From positions 11,789,412 through 11,853,411 of the forward strand of contig NC_051102.1 of NCBI RefSeq assembly GCF_901709675.1: a stretch of 64,000 nt of DNA. Reading direction: 5' to 3'. Shown here in pieces: positions 1-10,152 of the stretch; within the stretch, counting starts at the first letter, position 1; the number at the start of each line of letters is the position of its first letter. Under the pieces are notes generated by a model. The model saw only the letters and a list, made by a program, of their open reading frames with translations, had not been told where the DNA came from and made no database searches. The translations under genes were made by a program, and so were the position numbers. Origin of the DNA: Syngnathus acus. Taxonomy: Eukaryota; Chordata; Actinopteri; Syngnathiformes; Syngnathidae.

Positions 1-369
1 TCCTGGTGCTGCACGTCATCCGAGAGGTAATCAATCTGCGTATGACGTCATGACAAACGAACGCCTCATTCTTATAAACATCATGACCTTATTGGTTACT
101 AAATACAGATGCAATGTTGATCTGAATCTAAATGTTGATTTCTATATTTATGATAACAATTGCCTCCTTCTTTTTTAGATGCTTTACATGATGATATTTC
201 GGACCGACTGGGCCAAATGGCCACCGGCTGCAACTATACAGCGCCACCTGCTGTACCAACAAGTCAGTGTGGCGCATTGTATCGGTGATTTACTATCACT
301 CAGTGAGTCAGCACGTGTGCGAGGAGGCTGCAGCGCAGTGCGGATCATCATCATCTCCATCACCACCAA
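1..369. other. left edge, upstream of first carrier exon
   Basis: No exon is certain here. A splice acceptor (ctgcag ending at 333) could open the first visible carrier exon. The frame from there to the ATG at 370 is open and encodes a histidine-rich stretch, and an in-frame stop lies at 304-306. Either the 370 ATG is the start, or a short first exon lies left of the window. Confidence 0.4.
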
Positions 370-3245
370 ATGGCTCAATTCCGAGGATTGTTTGTTAAAC
401 TGGACCGGAATCGGGATGGTTTCATCTCGTTGGCGGAGCTGCACAGTGAAATGAGCTCGCACGGCATCTCGGTGGCAGATGCTAAGGTGCAGGTAAAGCT
501 TCTACGGCTTGCATGATGCTGACTTCATTTTCTTCAGCTCCGTTCGTTAACCTGTGCTTCTCGCACGTACACACACATACACGTACACGTAGAATGTGAT
601 TAACTCCTACGACAATGACAACAATGGCCGGTTGGATTACGACGAGTTTCTCAGCTACATGATGGACCGAGAGAGGAAATGGAAGATTTGCTTTGAACAC
701 CACCTGGACAAGAACAAGAGTGGTGAGTGTCAATGATTGAAATGAAATTTGAGGAACATTTTTCAGCAGTAAATCAAATGGAAAATACACCCACGGGCCA
801 CAGCATCGCAGGTACACCTGCACCATCGAATGCAGCGGTCGTCCATCAAAAGACCGTGAAACGTTCCATCATCATGGAAAACGTCAGGCGGCTGCCAACT
901 TAACCCAGGTTCAAATAAAACTACCACATAACGCTGCAAAAGTTGAAAACGTCCAAACAAGAATACAATTGCCTTGGTGCAAATGCTCCAAATGTTGAGC
1001 AGGTTAAATAAACTATATACTATAGCAATTTAGAATTCGAAATAAAACTATGAGGAACCCCCTCCGCCAAAAGACCGACCGATCGATCGATGCAGGTTCA
1101 AATGAGACTTGGGTAGCCTAAATCCCGTCAAAGTTGCAGCTTTGATGTATTTACGACTGCTGTTGCCATACATCAAGCAACAAATATTTCTTGTGCTATT
1201 TTGCGTGTCTTTTCTGATCAGGGCAGATTGACCAGGAGGACATCGTCTGTTTGTTTAAGGAGATAGGAGTGGTCATTTCAAAGGCCCATGCCAATAAAGT
1301 CATCCAAATGTAAGACCTTTTTTGCTCCCTTCACAACACTGGATGGAAAGTGGAACCTCCAAAGTGGAACACAAATGCAATGTTTTGTCAAGTCAATGTC
1401 ACCTGAACGACCATCGAACTAGTGTACTATTTCAATTCACCCACTGGCGGATGTTTTTCTCGGGGGTGCCAATGATATCTCAGAGGGTCTGCAAAATAAC
1501 AACAACTCTGCTTTGATTGTTTTAGCGGCTATTCTCTCGTTCTCTACTGCAACGACTAGGCACACTAACTAACTAGCTAGCTAGCACATAGCTGGTATAG
1601 CTACAAAGGGCCACTCTTATGTGCACCGACAACGACAGGATGGACACGGACGGCTCCATGACGGTGGACTGGGAGGAGTTCCTGCAGTACGTCATCCTCA
1701 AACCGGTAGACGACATCGGCGAGCTGGTGTCGTCATGGAAACACAGTCTGGTGAGACTCCAATGAGCCCTCGGCTCCACCTGGCTCCAAAATCAGACGGA
1801 GGTATTGTACTTCCATAGTATTGTAACTGATGCATGTCAACGTCGGAGGTATTTGACGTGGGCGAGAGTCGAGCGCTGGTGGCCATGGACTTTCCAGAAG
1901 AGAGTTCCGGCATCAGCGCATGGAGGAAATTTGTTTTGGGTGCCGGTTTGGCTGATGCCGTATCTCGGACGGCGACGGCCCCCATTGACCGCCTCAAGAC
2001 TCAGTTGCAGGTCAGCACCTGATTCCATTCCATTTGCGTGTGTTTAACATAAGGACTGTGGTGTGGTGTGGAGCCCAAAAGGATTGCGTATGAAACTCCT
2101 TTTTGTTCTCATTTGGGTCGTCTTTGTAGTTTTACGGATCCAAGGCCTTCTCTCGAGGCTTCCGTGAGCTTCGTGTCGGCGGCCTCCGTTCCATGTGGCA
2201 AGGCAATGCTGTCAACGTCCTGAAGGGAACGCCGCAGTCCACACTTCAGTGTCTCATCTACGCGCAGGTGAGCAGTCTACGTCCTGAAGGCAACACCGCA
2301 GTCCACAAGCTCCCAGAAGCATCCCCCCCCCCCCGCTCGTTTCTAGTAAACCTTTCTTGGTCTGAATTCAGATGAAGGGATCCGTGCGGGGAAGAAGTGA
2401 AAAGAGTCTGAGCGTGCAGCAGCGCTTCGGTTTGGGTTGCGTGTCCGGCGCTGTGGCTCACGCGGTCTTCTACCCTCTGGAGGTATAAAACGTCGACAAA
2501 TAGGAAAGGATCCTTCTGCAGCTACGTGGCACTGCAAGCCTCTTTATGTCCCAACAGGTGTTGAAAGTGCGCCTCAACCTGCAGCGTGTGGGCGCCTACC
2601 GTGGCGTGGTGTCTTGCGCCCGCTCTATCTACCAGAACGAGTCCTTGTCGTCGTTTTACAGAGGATTTAAGCCCAGCGTCCTTTGCATGATCCCGTACGC
2701 TGGTGTGGAGTGTGCGGTCCATCAGGTAATGTGTTATCGAGTCCTTCAAATAGGACTCGCAAGCCCTGTCTGGAAACGGCTTTGGCAACCGATTCTTCAT
2801 TCACTAGTCTATCATGACCTGGGCCCAGAGCCATCCAGCCTACAGCAGCGACTCAAGGCTCTTCTTCTTCAGTTTTGTGGCCTTCGCTTGCGGACAAATG
2901 AGCAGCTACCCTCTGGCGGTGATAAGAACGCAGCAGCAGGCACAAGGTAGAGGGACGCCTCCTGTATCTACTGTCAAATTTGATCCCAGACGAGGACACG
3001 GTATTCTTCAACTTGATTTGGGACAATTTCATCACCTGCTTTCTTATTTCGCAGCCGTCTGCCTCGGCTCACGAGCCACCTCATCGGGGGTCCTGCTCGG
3101 ACTCAAAGGGATATATGAAAGACACGGACTGCGCGGCTACTACAACGGAATGGGTGCCAGCTTTGTCCGAGCCATTCCATGCGCCCTCATGAACTTAACC
3201 TTATGCAGAATGTTTGAAAACCTCTTTCCTTCCACGGGCACATGA
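370..3245 (+). CDS. EF-hand mitochondrial ATP-Mg/Pi carrier-like protein (SCaMC family, SLC25A23/24/25/41 group)
   Basis: Exons: 370-492, 593-722, 1222-1309, 1609-1750, 1849-2010, 2130-2267, 2372-2482, 2558-2725, 2808-2946 and 3055-3245, about 463 aa, close to the usual SCaMC length. The N-terminal half has four EF-hand loops: DRNRDGFISLAE (12-23), DNDNNGRLDYDE (48-59), one starting DKNKSG (80-91) and DTDGSMTVDWEE (126-137). The C-terminal half is a three-repeat SLC25 carrier with signatures APIDRLK, YPLEVLK and YPLAVIR. Known family role: Ca2+-gated exchange of ATP-Mg for phosphate across the inner mitochondrial membrane. The carrier repeats are clearly diverged (GLADAVSRTATAP where relatives have GAGAVSRTCTAP), so transport function is inferred only. 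There is an extra residue before EF3 and a short insertion before EF4. Which family member it is cannot be settled, so no symbol is given. The true start may be upstream. Confidence 0.85.
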
Positions 3246-3314
3246 GGTTTGGTAGAGGCGTTGAAGCGTGTGTCGCGCAAAAATAACGACGCAAAATTTG
3301 TCTGGGTTCCAAGC

Positions 3315-3320
3315 AATAAA
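3315..3320 (+). terminator. polyadenylation signal of the carrier gene
   Basis: An AATAAA lies 70 bases after the carrier stop codon and is the only such hexamer close behind it. Confidence 0.6.
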
Positions 3321-3390
3321 AAAAGTGCCATTCTTGCTCAGATCATTGAACGGTCTGACTCGTGCACAACTAAGAGACTTTTTTTTTTTT

Positions 3391-3454
3391 TGCCCACAAG
3401 CAAATGATTGTGGTTTAATGTTTGCCCACAAGCAAATGATTGTTGTTTAATGTG
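3391..3454. repeat. tandem duplication, period 32 bp
   Basis: Two nearly identical copies beginning tgcccacaagcaaatgattg start at 3391 and 3423, directly after a poly-T run. They lie between the carrier gene and the fubp1 promoter. Confidence 0.85.
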
Positions 3455-3534
3455 TGTTCAGTATCTGTAATGTAAGGTCATATAAAATAATGTAAATGTC
3501 AGTCTTTCACTGTGTCCGTCCATCCGCGTGACAA

Positions 3535-3654
3535 TCTCGCGCGCCAATTATCGCGAGACAAACAAGTTTTCCCGAGATGCTTTTCGTTACCCTCCCGCCT
3601 ATGCAACCCGCCATCTTGTCGCGTCGAGGAAAAGAGACATAGCCTGCCTAAGAT
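3535..3654 (+). promoter_or_regulatory. fubp1: fubp1 proximal promoter / 5'UTR
   Basis: Upstream of the fubp1 ATG there is an inverted repeat, tctcgcg at 3535-3541 and cgcgaga at 3552-3558, resembling the vertebrate TCTCGCGAGA promoter element. A CCAAT-like ccaatta lies in its loop, and a YY1-type ccatcttg lies at 3611-3618. No TATA box is visible. This combination fits a ubiquitously expressed TATA-less gene. Promoter function is inferred from motifs and position. Confidence 0.55.
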
Positions 3655-5239
3655 ATGTCGGACTACAGCAGCGTGGCTCCCCCATCCAGCGGCGGCGGAA
3701 TGAATGACGCTTATAAAGACGCTCTTCAGCGAGCGCGACAGGTGAGAAAAAGCCCGGCGTTCTTTCTACTTGCGCATAGTGTTGCTTTCGCTTCGGGAAT
3801 GTTAGGTATTGTGGTATTTCTTTTTTCTTTCGCCTTTTCTCTCGCGCTCCTGGCCTGGCCTCTCCTCGAGCTACGCTAACGCGAGATGACTTATGCTAAC
3901 ATGACGCCACAATGGCTGGCGGTTACCGAAAATGAGAAATTGCTGTCACACCACTGAACTTGTTGTCCATATGTGGCTTCGTAAGTACATAGTAAAGATG
4001 GATATGTTCAAATATGCGCGTAAAAGAAAGTCAAAACGTGCTAACACGGGCATAAAAAGCATTCCTTTGTTGGTCCACGCTTCCGGAGGCGAGTCAAGCT
4101 AAAGGCCGCGCGCTTGGAGATATAAAAGCGAAATTCTAAGAACACACGTGACATTTCTTTCTGCTCTTTTTTTTTTTTTTTTTTTGGAAAAACAAAACAA
4201 AACAGAATGTATGTGTTTCAGATCGCAGCGAAAATCAGTAATGATGGCGTTGCAGCCCCTCCGACGAGCGATTTCAACTACGGAGGCCAGAAAAGGCCCC
4301 TGGAGGACGCTGGTGGGTATTTTCCCATGCCTAACCTGAATATCGGTCAGTGACTTAAATCGATTCCATCCCACTTTAGTGATTCATTGCTTGCTTGGTG
4401 TATGTTTTTGCTTTTAACTGAACTAACCAAGCATATGTGTTTTTAACTCGGTCAAATTTCACTCATTAATCCCAATGCATGATTTGCTACGTAAAGGTAT
4501 GTTTAGTGTACTTAACAGTGTTCTAACTTGAGATTGTCCACAACAGCCATCACAGCAATGTTTTTTTGGGGTGGTCTGCAAATTAAAGGCATGTCAGAGG
4601 AAATGTTGACTGTAACTAAGGAAAGTATACAATACATAGAATTTTAATCTTTCAACACATTTTGAGACAAGGGTATACAATACATAGAATTTGTAATCTT
4701 TCAACACATTTTTCAAATGTGAGACCAGTACTCCAGATCACACATATGGACCCCTTTAGTGTTTGTACTAAATAGTCATGGGGGGGTAGCTGGATTAGAA
4801 ATGGTCTGATTAGCCGTGTGTGCATCCTGGGTCATGTCATTTGATAGAGTTCCTGATACCATAATATTGAATGAATTCTTAAAGGGCTGTACTACTGTTA
4901 CATTTTTATTATCAGATGTGTTATTTGAACTCAAGTTCACAGAAGATTTTAAAATTGTATTTGCCCTGAAAATGTCATCTGCTCAGTGCTGCCCAGTCAT
5001 TTCCTGTAAATTAGAGTGAAAGATAGGCTTGAGACAATTGTAATGATTGTTTTATCACATCGCCACAGACCAACCAGAGACGAAGAAGGTGGCAACCAAT
5101 GATGGTGAGTCATCTACACGTGCAAGTGTTTGTATTCTGGTTGTAGCTCATCACTATTTGTTCTTTTTCAGCCTTTTCTGCTATGGCAGCAATGGGTGGC
5201 CCCCCAAGGTGAGCTTAGTTAGCAGAAAGAAATAACTGG

Positions 5240-5289
<50 letters not shown>

Positions 5290-8200
5290 TTGTTGATGGG
5301 GTAATCTGTAGAATTTTCTGTTTCTAAAGTATTTGGAGCACTGAATCGAATGACATAAAACATTGCATTGTGCTATTCCCCCACCACCTTCAGATCAATA
5401 TCGGAGGAATTCAAGGTTCCCGATGGAATGGTTGGATTCAGTAAGTTCACTTGCCTGTGAAAATCTCTTCCTGCAGTGAAATACACTGACGCTTTGTCCT
5501 TTTGTGCAGTCATCGGCCGAGGTGGCGAACAAATCTCACGTCTGCAGCAAGAATCGGGATGCAAAATACAGATCGCCCCTGGTGAGTTAAGTTTCGAGTC
5601 AGAAGAAGCGGTCGTGTTTTTGCTTGCAGCGTTAAATTGAGCTTTCTATCCTCCAGACAGCGGAGGCTTGCCCGATAGGTCTGTGACGTTGACGGGGGGA
5701 CCAGACGCTATTCAGTAAGTACTTTTATTCCGCAAAAATCAGATTGTTTTGTTTATGACGTCATCAGCAATAACGTGCGACCTGGTTGTCTTCTTTCCAA
5801 TAGGACGGCAAAGAGGCTGCTCACAGAGATCGTTGAGAAGGGACGACCGTCCCCGGCGTTCCACCACAGCGACGGTCCGGGCATGACGGTTCAGGAGATT
5901 ATGGTCCCTGCCTCTAAAGCCGGCCTCGTCATTGGCAAGGGAGGCGAGACCATCAAGAGTCTTCAGGTGAGCGAGCGCTTTGACTGTCCGATCGAGCTAA
6001 AGTTCACATGCTTCGCAAGCTGACTTGTTGCGTTGCAGGAAAGAGCCGGAGTAAAGATGGTCATGATTCAAGACGGCCCCCAAAACACAGGCGCCGACAA
6101 ACCTCTCCGTATTTCAGGAGAACCCTTTAAAGTTCAGGTAGGTTAAAGGTATATCTTTTTTTTTTTGTGTGCGTGTGTGTTATTTGGCTCAAGAGTAGAG
6201 GTCTCGGTATTAGTTGCCGATCAAATTCAACATCTAGCTATTGTTTCATTTCAAATTGCCCAAATCCTGTGACTAAAATTGACATTCTACAGCAAGCCAA
6301 AGAGATGGTGATGGAGCTGATCAGAGATCAGGGCTTCAGAGAGCAAAGGGGCGAGTACGGCTCCAGAATTGGAGGCGGCGGCGGCGGCGGCAGTGGCGGC
6401 GAGACATTAGATGTAAGTCAAGCGTTTCACTAGAAGGACAGGATTTTTCGAGCAAGCGGTGACCTCACCATAGTGCGCTTTCCTCCTCGAGGTTCCGGTT
6501 CCCCGGTTTGCAGTCGGAATTGTGATCGGCAGAAGCGGAGAGATGATCAAAAAGATTCAGAGCGACACGGGGGTCAGGATCCAGTTTAAACCAGGTTGGT
6601 TAACGCCACCACCACCACCACCTTGAATGCCTTTTTAGTCATGTTGGTCAATGATTAAATCCCATGCACCACGCTGACAAGCTGATGGATAACCCAAACC
6701 TATTTTTCTGAGACCTAAGGATGTCATGAAGAGAAAATGAGTGAAATGAAAGCATAGTTTCTAATCTCCATGCTCTTGCATTCTAGATGATGGTAGCGCA
6801 CCAGACAGGATAGCACAGATCATGGGTCCTCCTGAGCAAGCGCAGCATGCAGCAGAGATCATTTCAGACTTGCTGAGGAGCGTCCAGGCCGGCGGGCCTC
6901 CGGGCCACGGCGGCGGCGGCGGACGAGGCCGAGGACGCGGGCAGGGAAATTGGAACATGGGGCCTCCGGGTGGGCTCCAGGAGTTCAGCTTCACCGTCCC
7001 GACCATGAAGACTGGCTTAATCATCGGAAAAGGTGAGATCACCCACTCTGGAGTGCTCGGATTGGACCCAAATCATTGATGAATTGTCTTCCAGGTGGTG
7101 AGACTATCAAAGGAATCAGCCAACAGTCAGGGGCCAGGATTGAGCTGCAGAGGAATCCTCCTCCTCCCTCTGACCCCAATGTTAAGATGTTCACTGTCAG
7201 GGGATCGCCCCAGCAGATTGACTACGCCAGGCAGCTGGTAGAGGAGAAGATTGGGGTGAGTAAGGGATGGGAAGTTAAGTTTTCCCTCCACAGATTCAAG
7301 ACCAATCTCCACTGCAAGACTTTAAACATTTGGTGGATGGATTTTGTCCCTCCCCAATGGCAACTGTTGTTGAGAGATTGGGCAGGAATGGTGTATTCCT
7401 CACATTTCAGGGACCCGTCACGCCAATGGGTGGCCCACATGGGCCCCCTGGTCCACACGGAGGTCCAGGCCCACATGGTCCTCCAGGCCCCCCGGGACCC
7501 CCCGGTGCGCCGATGGGGCCGTACAACCCCGGGCCGTACAATCAGGGACCCCCGGGACCACAGTAAGTTCACAACTTGTTTTGATGCAAGCTTTGAAGTG
7601 CAACCGTTTTGTTAAAATGGCTTATTCTTGTCATTGATTAGTGGCCCCCCAGCACCATACCAGCCTCAGGGGTGGGGCAACGGCTACCCACACTGGCAGC
7701 AAGGACAGCCTGATCCAAGTAAGAATCTGGTGGCAACATGAGCTTTTTTGATGATCAATCCAATCTAAAAGTTTTTTGTTTTTTTTCCCCACTATGGGTT
7801 CAGACAAAGCAGCTGCAGATGCTAATGCCGCAGCGTGGGCAGCGTACTACGCTCAGTATGGCCAGCAACCTCAGGCTCCCATGACGCCGTCCAGTGGTGC
7901 GCCAGGCACCACTCAGTCCAACGGTCAAGGTAATGTTCACCCCTGCGGCGTCAGCTTGAAAGTGGAGTGACTAGGGTCACGTCATTAGTCTTTAGCTGGT
8001 TTTGGTAGACAGGAGACAAGTTTCCCCCCTCCCGTATCCCCCCTTCTTTTTTTTTTCTTCTTTTTTTTTGGGGGGGGGGAAATCAAGGACAGGATAGAGT
8101 CCTCCAGCATCTTTAGGTTGACAGCCCCGTGGAGGAGGAAGGCCTGCTCGGAATGATTGACGAATTACAAGTACCGTTTTTTTTAACAGGTGACCCACAG

Positions 8201-9811
8201 GCTGCAGGTCAGAGTGGACAGGCAGATTACACCAAGGCCTGGGAGGATTATTACAAGAAAATGGGTATATAAACGTAGTCTCAGTGTACACCTATTTGAA
8301 CATACGTCAGTCTAAACAGCAACTGGGCTGTCAATAATACGCCTTTTTTTAACACCAGGTCTGGACATGTGTCAGTATTTCAGCCCCTCGTGGAGTGTAT
8401 TTTTTGAGCGCACCTCCACTCAGTTTGACCTTGAGCAGCCTGTGCTGTTTAGACTGCACCACTCTCAATGTCTCCTGGACTGAAGCACCCTTTCATGCCC
8501 TTAGAGCGGTCGTTTGTTTCCAAGATATATTTGTTGTTTTGGACGTGCTATGATTGTCTTATTGCTTGACAAACTGTTTTTACGTGTGGGATGTTGCTTG
8601 AGTCCTGCTGCCGATAAGCGACTGCGCCACACACTGACAAACGCCGCGTTCTTTCCACAGGTCAACAAAGTCAACAACCTCAGGACTACACTAAAGCCTG
8701 GGAGGAGTATTATAAGAAACAAGGTGAGTGCAGCCCCAAAAAAAAAAGAAGTTGAACGTTGGGTGGCTGTTCTCCTCACGCAGCACTCTCCAGTAGAGAT
8801 GTTGCTCCACAGCCTCCCGAGACAAAAGCAAAAGGTTTCTGACCCCCACTCAGAGACATGGGTGGCGGGTTCGTTCCCCTTTTTACAAATAAACGATCAT
8901 TGGGACTTTAAAGCATGACTACGCTAGACGTAACCATTTATTCAGTCGACCAAGTATAAGTCTTATTCATTTGAAGGTGAATTACGATCACTGTGATTTC
9001 TAAGTCCCTTCGAGACTATTTCCAGTTAGACCTACCTTTCTTGTAATATTGCTGTGGCCACACGAAAGTTGTTCCCAGATACGAATGTATAAGCGATTGT
9101 TGAAAGAATTTCGCCAGGGTACTTTTTATGTGGACCAGTCAAATGTTGCTTATCACCTGTCTGTAGCTTGTAACATTTTTTTTTTAATTGATGAAAGTTT
9201 CATCCTTTATTTTTGTGAAAAAGAAATTGGCCAAAAGTTTGGAGTTTGTCAAACAACAACGTAACTCGTGTACATTTGGACCGTTTCATCCTAAATTGAG
9301 TTCCAAAAGAAGTCACAAAGTTCGTCTTTTTTTGTGTTTGAATTTACAACCGTGGTGCCATTTTGTTTAGTTGCGCCTTAAGTCTCCCATGCTTCTTCCA
9401 GGTCAAGCGGCCCCTCAGGCGGCAGCACCGGCGGCCGCCGCGGCCCCCGCCACCCAACCCGGCGGGCAGCCGGACTATAGCGCCGCTTGGGCCGAGTACT
9501 ACCGGCAGCAGGCAGCTTACTACGGCACGGGGAACCCACAGACCATGGGAGCGGCACCACAAGCCCCTCAGGTACACCCCCCAGTCTCCCCCTTTTGAAG
9601 AACCGCGTGCACGGAATAGTCCAGTAGGGATTTTAAACCCCCCTTGCTCCCACAGGCTTTACAGGGTTCCGGTGTGAGCAGCAGCAGCAGTAGTAGCAGC
9701 AGCGTTCTAACCTAATAAACCTTCCTCCCTGAACAGGATGTCTGCAGTATTTTTTCCTGCTGTTAACATGCATTGTATCTTCTATGTATTTCTCCTGCAC
9801 AGGGCCAGTAA
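3655..9811 (+). CDS. fubp1: far upstream element-binding protein 1 (four KH domains)
   Basis: Twenty coding exons: 3655-3741, 4222-4312, 5069-5104, 5172-5208, 5394-5440, 5510-5581, 5657-5714, 5804-5966, 6039-6137, 6293-6412, 6492-6594, 6787-7032, 7095-7255, 7411-7562, 7642-7718, 7804-7929, 8190-8264, 8661-8723, 9402-9571 and 9803-9811, about 663 aa. The amphipathic N-box begins near residue 16 ([18 protein letters not shown]). The four KH domains have GxxG loops GRGG (102), GKGG (187), GRSG (283) and GKGG (385). A Gly/Pro-rich linker follows, then C-terminal tyrosine motifs [30 protein letters not shown] and [14 protein letters not shown]1 binds single-stranded FUSE DNA, activates MYC, and binds RNA in splicing. 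It is called fubp1 rather than khsrp from [14 protein letters not shown] and the PQGQ C-terminus, and from its miga1 neighbour. The final exon encodes only Gly-Gln-stop. Confidence 0.95.
4625..4713. repeat. imperfect tandem duplication in fubp1 intron 2
   Basis: The stretch gtatacaatacatagaattt and the following atctttcaacacattt occur at 4625-4663 and again at 4673-4713. Confidence 0.8.
5241..5286. repeat. (TA)n microsatellite in fubp1 intron 4
   Basis: About 23 uninterrupted TA units begin 33 bases after the exon 4 donor. Confidence 0.95.
9656..9719 (+). other. fubp1: candidate alternative 3'-terminal exon of fubp1
   Basis: After an acceptor (cccacag ending at 9655) the frame continuing from exon 19 reads ALQGSGV, a run of nine serines, then VLT and stop at 9713-9715. 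An AATAAA at 9714-9719 overlaps the stop. This would replace the usual Gly-Gln end with a 19-residue serine-rich tail and an early poly(A) site. Splicing to it is inferred, not shown. Confidence 0.45.
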
Positions 9812-10146
9812 TGCGAAGTGGACATAACGTAAATGCTTCATTGTTGAACACAAAATCCTTTGTTAAATGTTTGGATGCAGACGCCTCGGTGAAGATCTTA
9901 AATTTCCTTGGTGTTTCACGTAGATGTCAAATGACCTGACGAGCACATCCTCTCTCCTCCATTTATATACACACTTGTGTTTTTCTTGTAAATGTTTTGT
10001 TTTTAGTGAGGCTACTCAACTCATTCCAGCCCTGTATCTCTACATTGAATGTGGTTAGAAGTCATGTTTGAATTGTAGACGTTACCATGTAAATCATCTC
10101 GGTTTTAAAAGGAAAAGCAATGCTTCTTGCCTGTTGTGTTTTTTGC

Positions 10147-10152
10147 AATAAA
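10147..10152 (+). terminator. fubp1: fubp1 polyadenylation signal
   Basis: An AATAAA lies 336 bases after the fubp1 stop, followed by a GT-rich stretch (tcctgtgttggtaag). Confidence 0.65.

Noticed and set aside
3655-9811. Calling the KH-domain gene khsrp and the adjacent carrier slc25a41 from human 19p13 order
   Set aside because: The KH protein matches FUBP1 at diagnostic stretches ([21 protein letters not shown]-terminal PQGQ) and miga1 is its neighbour, as on human 1p31, so the 19p13 synteny argument fails.
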